From: Hygrophila difformis
Taxonomy: Eukaryota > Streptophyta > Magnoliopsida > Lamiales > Acanthaceae
NCBI GenBank assembly: GCA_030278955.1
Contig: JAOANR010000001.1
Location: 18,451,753-18,515,752, forward strand
Reading direction: 5' to 3'
DNA: 64,000 nucleotides
Shown in pieces: positions 35,969-48,584 of this stretch (the first letter of the stretch is position 1; each line of letters starts with the position of its first letter). The notes under the pieces were generated by a model. The model ran no database searches and had not been told where the DNA came from. It worked only from the letters and a program-made list of their open reading frames with translations. The translations under genes and the position numbers were made by a program.

Positions 35969-37054
35969 CTAGTTAAGTCCAGCGACCAGATCATCTCTTT
36001 TGGTTATATTCTTAATCTGGGTTCGACATTCTTTCATCCGATGTCCACGTCGACCACATCGGAAGCATGTGTCGGGTTGAGGGCATCCCCTCACCAGATG
36101 AGGTTGGTTACAGCTTAGGCATCGGGGCACGTAGCCTTTACGGGTGAAAATTCTTCTATTATTGCCTCCATCGTTGCCTTGGGCTGGTCCATTTGGGCCT
36201 TTGCGAAGGTTATTCCTATCCGAGTCTTTATCAGCTCCGCGGTCCTTACCTCTTTTGTCTTGTGCTTGGGGACCTTGGCTAGACTCATCTATCGCCTTCC
36301 GCTTCAGTCCCTGAACTCATGCAACCGCTACCGCACGATCATAAACAGCTTGTGGGTCAGAGTAGTGTACCCCCGTGATTACTTCCCTAATGGCCAGGTT
36401 TAACCCCATCTCAAATTTCTGAGCCTTGTCGGAGTCAGTTGGTACTAGCCTCGTAGCAAATCGTACTAGCTCCTTGAATTTGGTGTAGTACTCTTGCACT
36501 GTCTGTGCGCCTTGCCTTAGGTTAATGAATTCCTCGTACTTCATCGCTTTGGTGCTTAATGGGTAGAACCTCTCCCTCTGAGCTTCCTTAAACTCTTCCC
36601 AAGTGTAGGCTTTCTCGTCTTCCACTAATTTCCTCTGGAGGTTTTGCCACCACTCATCGGCTTCACCTCCTAAGTAGTAAGTCGCTACACGTATCTTTTC
36701 CTCATTAGGGCATTTGATAGCGTTTAAGAGTCTATCGAACGTACGGATCCACTCCTCTAGTTTGGCGGGATCTCCCTCCCCATCATAGTGTGGCGGTTGA
36801 TAAGGATTTACCAAAGCTAGATAGTTGTCTCGAGCTACTGGCGGAGGTATTGCCGCTTGTGCCCTATGCACCTCGGCGTTTCCTAATACTACGAGTACTT
36901 CTTCTACCATCCTTAAACGTTTATCCATGTTGTTGGGAAGATGAGGCGCTCGGTTTCCTATGTTCGGAGGAATCTCATTGTTGTTAGGTGCGCTTGGGAG
37001 GTCAGTGTCAGTGCCGTTTGGACTTACTTTCCTCGGCTTTCTCCTAGGTGCCAT
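35969..37054 (-). pseudogene. gag: Element E gag, unit 2, with internal TGA
   Basis: This copy of the unit 1 gag is offset by exactly 5400 bp. The capsid region and the TGA (36317-36319) are the same, and the CCHC knuckle lies after it. One substitution was noticed, near 36254 (C to T), in the readthrough linker. The shared nonsense codon means either that the duplication happened after the mutation or that the source element already carried it. Confidence 0.85.
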
Positions 37055-37678
37055 TTTCTGTTATTAAGCACGCGAAGGTGAGTTTCTAAGTGATCAAGAT
37101 CTAGGACTAAGGCAAAGTTAGTCTCAAGTTAACGCTTCTAAGTCAAGTCTCAAGGTCATGTCGAACACTGGAGTGAGAAGTTTAGGTATCACATATGATT
37201 CACATAAGAGGTTAGTACATATATTTATGTATGCATATGCATATGTAATCTCCCCCAATAAAAATTTAATGCATGTATCTATTTATTCATGGGTTTTAAA
37301 AATAAATTTATTCCATGGATAAATTAAAATAAGGATAAAAGGTTTGGGCCACTATATTGGGCCGAAGGAAATAAATTATTTGGGCTTTAAGTAAAAACAA
37401 GGTTATTGGGACAAAATAATTGGGCCAACATAGTAATTAAATATTGGGCTAAAGATTTGGGCTAGGAAAAATAAATTTTGGGCTAAAAAAAGGGTTTGGG
37501 ATTTAAAATAATAAATTTGGGCTAGAAGTTAGGGCTTAGAAAAAAATTTGGGCTCAAAAATGTTAGTTTAAAAATAATAATGGATTTTTAAATATAATAC
37601 TAGTTTAAAAATAATACTCGTAATAGTTTAAAAATAATAATACTAGTTTTAAAAGTAGTCCGGGCTCTGATACCACTT
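37055..37678 (-). other. Element E leader, unit 2, with PBS
   Basis: Copy of 31655-32278, with TGGTATCAGAGC at about 37663-37674 on the minus strand and the TTGGGCT repeat region. Confidence 0.85.
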
Positions 37679-40600
37679 TGTAACACCCCGGATTTGATAA
37701 CCCAGGCCGGGATGGCACCGCCGCACCTCCCTAGCAAGACACGGTTTCTCCGAGCTTGCTAAAGAGATGCAAGGCTATGGTTTTTCAGAATTTAAAATAT
37801 TCAACAGCCCATTATAATATAATTTAAAAATCATAATATCAAAGTTGCAGCGGAAAGTAATATTTACATATGTATAATGCAGCGGAATTTAAGTATAGGG
37901 CCGACATGGCCAAAACACGGGTTAAACAGGCCCGTTCATGCAAGTTGTAATTAAATGCAGGAATTTAAAAATAGAGTTTTTCCCGAATGTTCCCATGTAT
38001 GCATATGATGATGCATAATCCTCATACTCTGAAAGAAAAAGGAAAGAAAACATGGTTTGGTCAGCAAAACGTGCTGAGTAAGTTAACACCTACTATGATC
38101 AAGGGGTTTCAAAATCTTTAATTAGATTTAAGAAAAACATGTGCATAGAAGACATGATTTAAATTTTATTCGTTTAATAATAATTTAATTACGTATTTGG
38201 AAAGACAAGGATTTCCACAAGATCATAATTTAACACACGTATAAAGAGGTTTAATTAAATAATTAAATTTTTACTCCGAGGCATGCATACAAACAACTCG
38301 TCTATCAATTTAAAATTAATAATTTAATTGTGTACTTGAGCATGCATTTAATCCATAATAACAATTTAGTCATGATATGAAATTTAAAAACATAATTTAA
38401 ATGCATAATTTAAAGACATGCATAAATAAATAAATACTTTAAAAATATTAAATCTTTTATTTTCCCGTTACGTAACCATTTCTCAATATTTTGTATAGCC
38501 GGTGATCCGGCGGCCGCAGCCGTTTCGTAAGTATCTTGTGTAGCCGGTCATCCGGCGGCCGCAGCCAATTTAGTAAGTTTCGTTTAGCCGGTAGTCCGGC
38601 GGCCGCAGCCGTATCCGCCATACCCAGTAACACTCCGGAGCCTCGTGTAACCCATACGGGCACACACGAGAGTGTAGGCTAGTTTTCATTGGCCGTTTTG
38701 GCACAATTTCTCATAACATTCACCCTCGGCCGTTTTGGCACGAAGCGAAAAGCTAGGGGGCGTTCTATTGAGCATTTCCCCCTACGTCGGTCACTCTCGG
38801 CCATTTTGGCACGAAGCGAAAAGCTAGAGGGGCACTCCATCGAGCACTCACCCCCTACATAGGTCACACTCGTCCGTCTAGGCACGATGCGAAAAGCTAG
38901 AGGGGCACTCTATCGAGCACTCACCCCCTACATAGCCAAGTATCTCATATGTTTTAATTTAGTGTAACGGGATTTTTCAAAAGTATAGATATATCGTATT
39001 TCAAGGTCTCGACCGTTTGTTTCGATATTTCAAAATCTCTTCGATTTAAAAATAACTTGGCGTCACAGTTTACGCCTTTTTAATTAAAAAATTCATTTCA
39101 AGTCCAAAAATTCTGATATTTTCACAGTATATCAAAAACACCCTAACGAACAACTTTCGTGTTTTAACTTTTTCAAAATAAATTGAGGAAACATGTCAAA
39201 AATCGAGTTTGTTTCGCAAGCAGTGTTCTGTCCGGATTCAGGTTTGGCACAGTTCAAAGATTCGACATTTTAACATATCAACTGGACTCCAAAAATTCTG
39301 AAATTTTATATGCACATACTAGACATGATTATCTACAACTTTCATTTATATTGCAAAGATCAAATCGGACTAGAAAATATAGAAACAGGTTCATCACGTT
39401 CGGACATATTCACAGGCAGATTTCGAAAATGTTTTGTCAAAACAGTTCATGTTCGATGCAATTTGAAATAGCAAACATCGACGAAAATGACTGAAATTTT
39501 TACACAACCTAGATTAATGTGTTGGGATTAAAAGTCTAGTTTTGAGTTTTTCGGTTTGAACTCTCGAAATAGGGGTTTTGGTCCGATTTCAAATCTATCA
39601 CAGTTTCAAGTTCGAATCTCAAGGCAGGTTGGTTCTCGGCCATTTTCGGATATCAAAACACAATGAAAAATTATGAAAATTTTACACGAACTAGATCTAT
39701 GTCTTAGGAACGTTTTTCATGTTTTACGTTTTCCCGTTTGAGCAGTTTCAAGGGTTCGAAAAATTCGCACAAAATTGTTGCACCGAGGGTTTTTTTGTGT
39801 TGACAGATTTTAGAGTTATTAAATCCATATGTTTGGTTGCATTTTAAGTCACCCAAAACCAAGTAAGTATTAAATTACAGTGGGGATGATGTCTAGGATG
39901 TTTTGGATTGATCGCGGCGCCCACGCTTGCTACGAATACGTCCCAATTACTCTGTCTCCTTTCCGTTGGCCCCGAAACGAAATCGAACGTAAAAATCTAG
40001 GGTTAGATCGGATTTTTGGATTCGTAAACTTAAACGAAAACCTATGGACAACTTACCACAATCTGGAACACTAGGAATGTTGCTCTCCACGCCTTCTTCG
40101 TCGATTTTCGTCGCCGGAAAGTGATCGGAAAGTCGTCGGATCGGTTTTGGATGAACAAGGGAGAAGTTTTGAGAGTTTGGGAGTAATGGGGGCTGCCACT
40201 TCGAAATTTTGGGTTCATTGTGAGTGTCCAATCCCCTCAAACCCGTCCATATACTCCTTCCCTCGACCGGGATTGAGTTTCCAAAGTCGGGGGTCGAAAA
40301 TAAGGTAAGAAATCGTCGAAATCCGCAATACGATCGCCTTCTGCTGTTTGGCGCGCCTTTGGCGCGGTTTTTAGGGAAAAACCGCCCGGCCACCGCGCCA
40401 GCCCCGGCTGGGCTGCGGTCCATGCCGGGCCGTGCATTCCGTCGGGCCTTTTCGCCTCTCTTTCGGACTTCTGTCCTCCTACGTTTTCGGGCTCGATTTT
40501 TCGGGTCATTCTCGGATCATAAATTCTTATCTTAAATTTATCTCGACTCAAATGAATTTCATGTTTGAAATCTTAAGTCCGTCGGTCTCGGGTTCGTCGG

Positions 40601-40911
40601 CTTCCAATTCATCGTCTTTTGACTCCCGTGCAATGACTTGTGTAATTGAATTTCTTCCGACTTCACGGGTTCTTGGAATTAAAATTCTTTTCCTTCTTGA
40701 ATTTAATTCCAATTATTTTGACTCAATTCATGGAATGTCTTCGGGCTTCCTTTCCCTCTTTTATTCCATTTTGAATTTTGAATCTATCGGCGTTTCATTT
40801 CCGAGCAATAATTTATTGTGATAAATTATTTTCTTCTTCTCGGAGATATTTCGACATTGATCGGAATAAATTTTATTCCTTTGGACGTTGATAAGAATCT
40901 GGGGTATTACA
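37679..40911 (-). repeat. Element E LTR 3
   Basis: 3233 bp, ending GGGGTATTACA before the right CAAGG duplication (40912-40916). It is the 5' LTR of the array relative to the gag direction. Confidence 0.93.
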
Positions 40912-43501
40912 CAAGGCTCCTCCAATTGCAAGGAATGGGCGTCCCAAGATCAAAGGCATATCGCTGTCTTCTTCCATATCTAGAATTATGAAGTCAGCAG
41001 GGAAAAGGGCCTGTCCCGCTTTGGCGATAACGTCCTTCAATACTCCGATAGGCTTGGTGATTGACCGGTCTGCCAGTTGTAATCTCATTTGAGACGCTGT
41101 GCCATGGCGAGTGGCATCACATTTATGCTCGATCCGAGGTTGCACAATCCCTTGCCAGCGTCATACTTTCCAATGTGAATTGGAAGTGAGTAACACCCTG
41201 GATCCTCATTCTTTTCGGGGAGTTTCCTCTGGATAATGGCGCTTCATGTGCTGTTCAAAACCACCAACTCCTCATGCTCAACCTTTCTATTACCTGAAAC
41301 CAGTTCTTTTAAAAACTTAGCGTAGGTAGACATTTCAGAAATCATTTCGATAAGAGGAATGGTAATTTCAACTGCTTTTAATCTTTCCAGAAATTTTGCA
41401 AACTTGAGATCTTGTTCTTTATTCTTTAGCCTTGCTGGGTATGGGACCCTTGGCATAAATTTATTATCATGTTTTTCAGGCAAAGGAACAGAAGTTGTAC
41501 CTTCACCACTACCATTTCCCGTTTCTTCCTGTGCAGCTTCAGTCTGCAATTCGAGTGTTTCCTGTTCAGCATCAACTTCTTTCTCCTCAGTATTCACCTT
41601 TTCCGTTCCCTTTCCCAACTTTTCCTTGCTTTTTGGGCCTTCCAAAACAGACTTCAGTGTTATTGCCTTACACTTAGGGTTCTTTTCAGAGCTACTAGGC
41701 AGTGTGCCTTGATCCCTTTTCTGCATTTCTTTTGACATCTGTGTGACCTGAGTTTCCACATTTCTGATGGAAGCTTGCATCTGGTTGTTTATCTCCTTTT
41801 AACTCGTGCTCGGTCATGATGTTCTCCAACCTGGATGGTGGCTTTTTGCTGATTCTGATTCCAGTTATGTTCTGGTAAAGATTGGGATTGAACTGAGGCT
41901 GACCCTGGTAATTCTGATTTTAGTTTTGGTTTTGGCTTTGGAAGTTCTGGTTATGGGGGGGGGGGTCTCTGTTGTATCTGTGGCTGAAAATTTGGGTTTT
42001 GAAAATTTTGGGGCCTAGTTAGATTGAATTGCTGGTTCTGTGGCTGGAAATTTTGCTGCTGATTGAATTGAGCTTGCTGGGTCAACATATGTGAGTTCAA
42101 AGCATTGTTGTTAGAATATGAAAAATTGGGATGGCGGTTTAGGAATCCTCCGGCATAGTTGCAGTTTTCTGTTGTGATCTGCCGGCATGCGTCAGTGTGA
42201 TGTGAACCCTGACATAGTCCACAAACTGCATCTGATGTCTGCACCTGTGCAGAGCTACCCGCTTCCTGATTTCATGCTAACACAACTATTTGGTCTTTCA
42301 GCTTTTCAATTCTTATTTCCCAGGTGTACCTACAGCACACAAACCACGGGGAGGGGGGTTTCTACATTCTCATCGTTTAAAATAGACTTGTTTACGGATA
42401 TTGTCTCAATCTTTGCCCATGCTTCATTCATGGGCATATGCAATAAATGCCTTCCTCCTGCAGCATCCAACATGTATCACCACGATGGCACGAGTCCACT
42501 GTAAAACTTTCGGAGCTGCTCCCACTCGTGGAATCCGTGCTGCGGGCATCTCCTCAAAAGGTTCATAAATCTTTCCTTGGCATCATACAGAGACTCCTCC
42601 GGCTTCATCTTGAATTCGACGATCTTTCATCTTCCCTCATCCACTTTCGATTAGGGGAAATGTTTCAGCAGAAATTCCGAACTATGTCCTCCCAGGTGCT
42701 CCTTTGATTTACTCGTAACGACTTGTACCAGGTTTTGGCTTCGCTAGCAAGTGAAAATGGGAATAGCATCATCCGAATGGTATTTGGAGCAACCCCTTGG
42801 TTCTTGATAGTGTTGCAGAGTTCCAGAAAAGTCTGCAAATGATCATGTGGGTCTTCATGGTTCGCTCCGGCAAACTGACTATTCTGTACTAGGTTGATCA
42901 ATTATGGCTTTAGTTCGAAATTTCTGGAAACAATAGGTGCCCTCCCTGGTATGTTTAGGTAGGGTTCTATGATTGGCTGCATGTAATCAGCTGTTGCTGG
43001 CTGCTGATTGTTCCCAGGTCCTTCTTGATATTGTGGCTTCTGGTTGAAAAATTCTGGTAGTAATTTCGGGGGTCATTTGGGTCATTTGGGTTGGGTGGAA
43101 ATTGGTACTGATTGAACTGAGGATTCTGATACTAAGGGTTCTGAAAATTGGGATTGTTTTGGAAATTTTGGTTGTTTTGGTTGTTTACGGGAGCTGGCGG
43201 TGGATCGAATGGCTGATGTCCGACATTTGGTAAGTTTCCTCCTCCTTGAATTACTTGAGAAGTGGGGTCCTCCAAATTATCGTGATCTATCCCTTCGGGA
43301 TCCTCGGCGGATTGGGTGGTAAAACGGCGGGATGTCAGGGTTTTGTGTCATCTCTGATATATCACTGCTAGCCTCGGGTGAAGTGAGGGCCTTCCGTTCC
43401 CGTTCTTTTCATGCTCGAGCCTGTGCCCTTAAGTGTCTGGCTGTTCTTTCGACTTCTGCGTTGAACGGGATCTCGGCGGGTGTCTCCTTTCTTCGTTGCA
43501 T
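40912..43501 (-). pseudogene. Element A gag and protease N-part, broken
   Basis: ATG-like start at 43501. The minus strand carries gag in several frames: the Asn/Gln-rich region (about 43000-43260), the capsid block with [20 protein letters not shown] (42665-42901), a CGLCQGSHHTDAC zinc knuckle near 42190-42235, the Gln-rich linker (41951-42130), the coiled VETQVTQM block (41244-41780), and the protease up to [13 protein letters not shown] (40917-41145). Several frameshifts and stops separate these. The reading continues in 26704-26877 across element E. Confidence 0.9.
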
Positions 43502-43638
43502 AAAACAGCTTGCTCAGTAATGACAGTACATGTCCAATCCCCAGGTTAGTAATGGTTCGGAGATATATATAATTATATAAATAAGCTAACTATGAGCAAT
43601 CAGGAATATAATTCTCTTAATAAAATGGTGTTGCATCC
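43502..43638 (-). other. Element A leader with candidate 3' splice site
   Basis: Untranslated leader between PBS and gag. It has the conserved TACTAACCTGGGGATTG block, but the acceptor is GACATG instead of ACAG, so the site is probably lost in A. Confidence 0.45.
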
Positions 43639-43656
43639 TCCCCCGCAAGGACGCCA
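43639..43656 (-). other. Degenerate primer binding site of element A
   Basis: Matches the tRNA-Asp PBS of B and D with three mismatches out of 18, next to the LTR end TTTCA. This fits an old element. Confidence 0.8.
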
Positions 43657-43775
43657 TGAAACTTTTGACATTTCCCATACGAGTATTTTCTAAAAGAAGT
43701 AATATAATCTCGGTTTGATTTAATGAAACCAATTTATGATGATGGAGTTGGGATTAGGGATATATTTATAGATTG
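43657..43775 (-). repeat. Element A 5' LTR, visible 119 bp
   Basis: Starts TGAAACTTTTGAC on the plus strand and is similar to the LTR ends of B and D. It lacks the ~342-bp repeat unit present in B, and then enters the gap. Confidence 0.8.
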
Positions 43776-44275
43776 NNNNNNNNNNNNNNNNNNNNNNNNN
43801 NNNNNNNNNNNNNNNNNNNNNNNNNNNNNNNNNNNNNNNNNNNNNNNNNNNNNNNNNNNNNNNNNNNNNNNNNNNNNNNNNNNNNNNNNNNNNNNNNNNN
43901 NNNNNNNNNNNNNNNNNNNNNNNNNNNNNNNNNNNNNNNNNNNNNNNNNNNNNNNNNNNNNNNNNNNNNNNNNNNNNNNNNNNNNNNNNNNNNNNNNNNN
44001 NNNNNNNNNNNNNNNNNNNNNNNNNNNNNNNNNNNNNNNNNNNNNNNNNNNNNNNNNNNNNNNNNNNNNNNNNNNNNNNNNNNNNNNNNNNNNNNNNNNN
44101 NNNNNNNNNNNNNNNNNNNNNNNNNNNNNNNNNNNNNNNNNNNNNNNNNNNNNNNNNNNNNNNNNNNNNNNNNNNNNNNNNNNNNNNNNNNNNNNNNNNN
44201 NNNNNNNNNNNNNNNNNNNNNNNNNNNNNNNNNNNNNNNNNNNNNNNNNNNNNNNNNNNNNNNNNNNNNNNNNNN
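43776..44275. other. Assembly gap (500 N)
   Basis: Exactly 500 unknown bases, a conventional gap size rather than a measured one. The rest of A's LTR and all of C's gag, protease, RT and most of integrase would have to fall here, which does not fit in 500 bp. Confidence 0.99.
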
Positions 44276-44808
44276 TGGGCACGTAAGCTCAATGATGCTC
44301 TATGGGCATACCGCACAGCATATAAGACTCCCATCGGGATGTCTCCATATAGGCTGGTCTTTGGAAAAGCCTGTCATTTGCCTGTAGAGCTAGAGCATAA
44401 AGCTTACTGGGCCGTTAAAACGCTTAACTTCGATCGAAAGTTGCTCAGAGCAAACGTAAGTTGGACCTCAATGAAATTGAGGAAATACGAGCGCAAGCTT
44501 ATGAAAGCTCTCGAATTTACAAGGAGCGGACCCAGAAGTTGCACGATCGCCGGATCAAACCTAAGTATTTCTACGTTGGTCAACATGTGCTATTATTCAA
44601 TACTAGGTTGAAGCTGTTCCCCGGAAAGCTCAAATCTAGATGGGAAGGACCACATGAAGTACTAGAGGTGTTCAAAAATGGAGCTGTCAGGATTCGAACT
44701 GGCAGGGGCGATATAGTGGTGAATGGACAACGATTGAAAGAGTACCTCGGACAGTTCGATCCGGAGAAAGAAAGCCAAGCAGTGGCAGACCCGGCTTACA
44801 CTCAATAA
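44276..44808 (+). pseudogene. Element C integrase C-terminal part, frameshifted
   Basis: Near-identical to 59481-60014 of D. It begins inside the integrase after the gap. One C is missing near 44434, which breaks the frame. The rest reads through the SRWEGPHEV motif to TAA at 44806-44808. C's pol is therefore non-functional even if the missing part were intact. Confidence 0.92.
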
Positions 44809-45292
44809 GAAACAGCATTTAAAAATACAAAAATTTCAGTTTATATATATAGTATATATTTACAGTATTTGTTTCATGGCAAGAAAGTACCCAAAGATCA
44901 ATTAAACATTTAGAGTACTAAGACTCTAAATGTGAGGATGTTGATATTTGGAGAAAATCTAATGCGTCTTATTTGTCTGTCTTGCAGAAGTTCGGAACCA
45001 CCAAAAAGAAGGAGCAGACAACAGTAACATGGAAAACCAGGTTCTTGGTTGGATTAGTTCTATAAATCTGAGAAAATGTTCTCAGGAATTGAAGAAATTC
45101 AAGACCCGAAACGAAATTCACAGATAAAATGGAACTGACCCAACCTAATTTTATGCAAGTGGATTATTTAATTTTCAGCCCAGCATTTTGAATTTACTTG
45201 GACTAAATTTATTCAGCCCAAGTCAAATAAAATGGACGCAGGCCCAATACCACACTCGGGCCCAGTCCAAGAAAATTTGAAAATTCAAAATC

Positions 45293-45608
45293 CTTTGTCG
45301 CGGAAGGACCTTTGTCGCGATGTCATGCATCGCGACCAGGCCCTACTCCGCGACAAACTCCCCTTTCCTTCTAAACCATTTCCCCACATCTTGTCGCGAA
45401 GCACCTTGTCGCGGAGCATGACTCCGCGACCAGCCCCTGCTCCGCGACACGATTTGCGTTGACTGTCTCCATACTGAACTTTGTCGCGATGGCCTTGTCG
45501 CGGAGCATGACTCCGCGACCAACCCTCAACTCCGCGACCACCCTAATGTCGCTATGTCTTGTCGCGGAACCTTGTTCCGCGACAAAGTCTCGGATTCCGC
45601 GACAAAAG
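45293..45608. repeat. Inverted-repeat array, C/D type, upstream of C third-ORF promoter
   Basis: Copy of 60499-60813. GTCGCGGA half-sites occur in head-to-head pairs around GCATGAC or similar spacers, ending about 7 nt before the TATA box. Confidence 0.9.
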
Positions 45609-45614
45609 TTCAAG

Positions 45615-45622
45615 TATTTATA
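45615..45622 (+). promoter_or_regulatory. TATA box of the element C F-box gene
   Basis: TATTTATA is followed by a C-run and a long CT-rich leader, typical of a plant core promoter. Confidence 0.65.
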
Positions 45623-45772
45623 CCCCCCCCCACCCCCTCCAGTTTCTTTTCACCTTCCTCCTGTCATTTCAACTTCTCTCAGTGTCTTCATCTTCTTTTC
45701 CCCCATTTTTCTCTCATCCGAACGAACACCACGTGTTCTTCGCACTCTTGCACGCCATTTCTAAGGGAAACT

Positions 45773-47588
45773 ATGGACCGATTTCATGGACCCCTCCCAA
45801 TCCTTGGACCCGCGCCTAGACCCGAGCCAAGGAGGAGAGGGTAAACCCTATTTCCGCCTTGGTCATAGCCCCCCTTCGGATCCCTTAGTTCTTTTATTTA
45901 GTTTATTTTGTTGTGTTCGTGGTATGGTGTTGTTAGTGTGCACATCCAACTTCAGATTTTTAGAGGTTTTGAGTGCCCTCGGCTTTGAGCACCATTTTGA
46001 AGTTTTTGAGAACTTGTTTTGAAAAACCGATTAAGGGGGTTAAAACTGTTAATGGATAAGATTTTTGAAGCTTAAAACTGGAAAGAACAAACTGTTAAAC
46101 ATTTGGGTGTTGTTTTGAATATCTTGATGTTATTGGTTTGATTGATCCTGATGTGATGTGCACAGTGTGGGTGGTGTAATAAAGATGGAAGATCTTTTTG
46201 GGCACATTTGTTCTCATGTTAGAAATCTCATGGGAATAAATGTTTGTTTGTTTATGGAAACATAGTACAAACACCCAATAGGAAGCTTCCACTTTTAATA
46301 AAAGCAACCTTTTAGAAAAAGACAAAAAGAGTTATTTTTGTTTAATGTTTGACTTGAGTTTTGTTCCCAATGGAACACTAGTGTGAGTAAGATAGCAGTA
46401 TTTTGTCACCTAACTGCTATCCTTTTCAAAAATCCAAAATGGGACCACTCACCTCCCACTTTTGTTAAATAAAACAAGTCAACCATTTGTAAAATTAAAA
46501 ACAGTGTTTGCAATTTTTTTTTGGATGCTAAAACTGTCCAAACAGTCCAAGCTATCCAGAAACAGCAAATCCGTTCCGCCACGTCTCCATTGCACATTCC
46601 AATATTCGAGCATTCCATTTCCATCTATCCATCTCATTCCACTTCCAACAAGTATCTCGGACTTGTTTAATAAAATTAAAAAACTTTTGGGCCCTATGGC
46701 CCATTAAAAAGATTTTAGGCCCAATGGCCAATTTTATTTTATTTTGGGTTCTTTAGCCCATTTAAAACCAAATATTATTTACATGTGCTTTAAATTAAAA
46801 TTCAAGTCAGAAATTTAATAATCTCACATCTAGAGCAAAGCTCTAAATGTGAGGATGTTGGTTTCTAAACTTGAATAATTTCCGAAAATTATATAAAAAT
46901 TGGATTCATCACTTCTTATCTTTTCAGGGGTAATCCTCCCATTCCAGACCCTGCTCCAGGAGGAACCAAGTTGCTGGACTTGCCGGTCGAACTCCTTGGT
47001 GAAATTCTCTCCCGGATAGGAGAGGATGAAATCAAGGGGGTGTTTACTGCACAACGTGCATGCAAGAAACTTAGGGATGCTGGGAACCTTACTATCGTGT
47101 ACAAGCGGTGTGAGGTTATCACTTCCACGGTGAAGAGATGGCAAGAAAGGATCCGTCGGCAGAAGGAGAGATTCCTGCAAATATGCACAGCTGTAGGAAA
47201 CTTCAACCTTCAGCTCATTCCAGCACTCAGGGCATTTGCAGAGGGGAATGAGGAGCGTGCTTGTGAACTGCTACGCCCGGGACTTGAGGACAACCATAAG
47301 ACATCAATCTTCACCCGCGGATTGATGCTTATGAGTAAGACAGATGAAAGCCAAGTTGAGCAGGGAATCAGAATGATCGAAAGGATGGTAACAGATCGAT
47401 CAGTCTTTCGGTATACGTCCCTCAACGTTCTCGCTTGGATAACTGATAACCCAGACAACCCACAACTGTGGGCAGGCCAAGGAGTCAGAGTCTATTGCCC
47501 ATAATGGCATGCACCTCTGAGAAACCGTGACTGGTGCCTGCGTTGTGAGCTTTCCAGCTGTGTCCTCTGGCTCCGATACATGCCCTGA
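45773..47588 (+). pseudogene. Element C third ORF: two-exon F-box gene with early stop
   Basis: Exon 1 is 45773-45840, a Pro-rich leader ending GG|GTAAAC. The intron is 45841-46927, ending TTTTCAG. Exon 2 starts at 46928. The F-box and helical region are identical or nearly so to D. A single G-to-T change makes TAA at 47502-47504 where D has GAA, removing the last 28 residues, including the CxxC. D's stop corresponds to 47586-47588. The early stop deletes a segment conserved between the B and D subfamilies, so loss of function is plausible. Confidence 0.8.
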
Positions 47589-48552
47589 AGAAGGAAGGAA
47601 GAATCCTAGTTCGAATTTACCCTGCTTTATTTTATTTCCAGCCTAGTAGTAGTATTTGCAAGGGATTTCCTCCTTTTGTGTGTGCAGGTTTGTATCAACT
47701 GCACGAGAATCCCTTGCCTCGGATGTATTTAATTGCTTTCCCTAAAATTGGAACTCAACTTTTGAGACCACTGAACAATTCTTTACTGCTTTCCTTTGAA
47801 AAGATGTCTGTACAGTCCGAGATGAATAAGTGACTGTCAGACCAAAAATATGCTGTTGACATACTCAGTATGTCAGCAGTGCTTCTTTACTGCTTTCAAT
47901 TAAATAACCAGCAAAAATATGCATAAACTTGCTCTAAATTCACAGGTTGAATTTAGGCTTGTGATTAAATTTTCGAACTTTTAAATTGGGATAATATAAT
48001 TGAGAACATGCATGAAATGAATTCCTGAGGTTTTGAGCTATAAAAATTTAATGATGCGATCAGCTTATTGGGTAATAAATCTGCATGTTAGAGATTTCGA
48101 TTGAATAAATTGTTAGAATTAAGCTTTGATTGAATTTGCGAATATTGTATGACATGAATCAATCCAACCTTGTGAGATTTGAGCCATGAGTCACTTTTAC
48201 TCATTCATTTTCTTTGATGTGTGAATCATTTTGATTAAAGGAAACTAGAACTTGCGATTGGGACCGATTCAAGACCATGCCATATTCCAAAAATCGAGCA
48301 TATGATCAAGGCACTTAGAAAAACCCAAATTTTTTGGCCTTCGTTTGAAATCCAAACCCAAAAATATTTTCCCTTTAGGATTAACCAAGTTGAGCCTTTA
48401 AGCCTAATTTTTCTTTGAAACCCTCCATATTATTCCTAGCTTTACAAAAAGACCAAGAAATGCAAACCCAAGTGTGCAAGGATGAATTTTATCAAAGGCA
48501 GTAAATTTATGATCATCATGAAAACTATAAATCGGAATTCTATAAACCGATT

Positions 48553-48584
<32 letters not shown>

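Larger units (their letters stand above)
26878..40911 (-). mobile_element. Element E: three-LTR array of a gag-only retrotransposon
   Basis: Three LTRs of about 3233 bp (26878-30110, 32279-35510, 37679-40911) alternate with two internal regions of 2168 bp. LTR termini are TGTAACACCCC and GGGGTATTACA. The whole block is flanked by CAAGG (26873-26877 and 40912-40916). The internal region encodes gag but no protease, RT or integrase, matching the published concept of TR-GAG non-autonomous elements. The primer site matches initiator tRNA-Met. One target duplication around the array points to a single insertion expanded by unequal recombination. Confidence 0.93.

Noticed and set aside
43720..44387. 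Long ORFs across the gap
   Set aside because: They consist almost entirely of unknown residues from the N run.
46830..47206. Minus-strand ORFs over the F-box exon
   Set aside because: Antisense to the F-box exon, whose frame is conserved in B and D.
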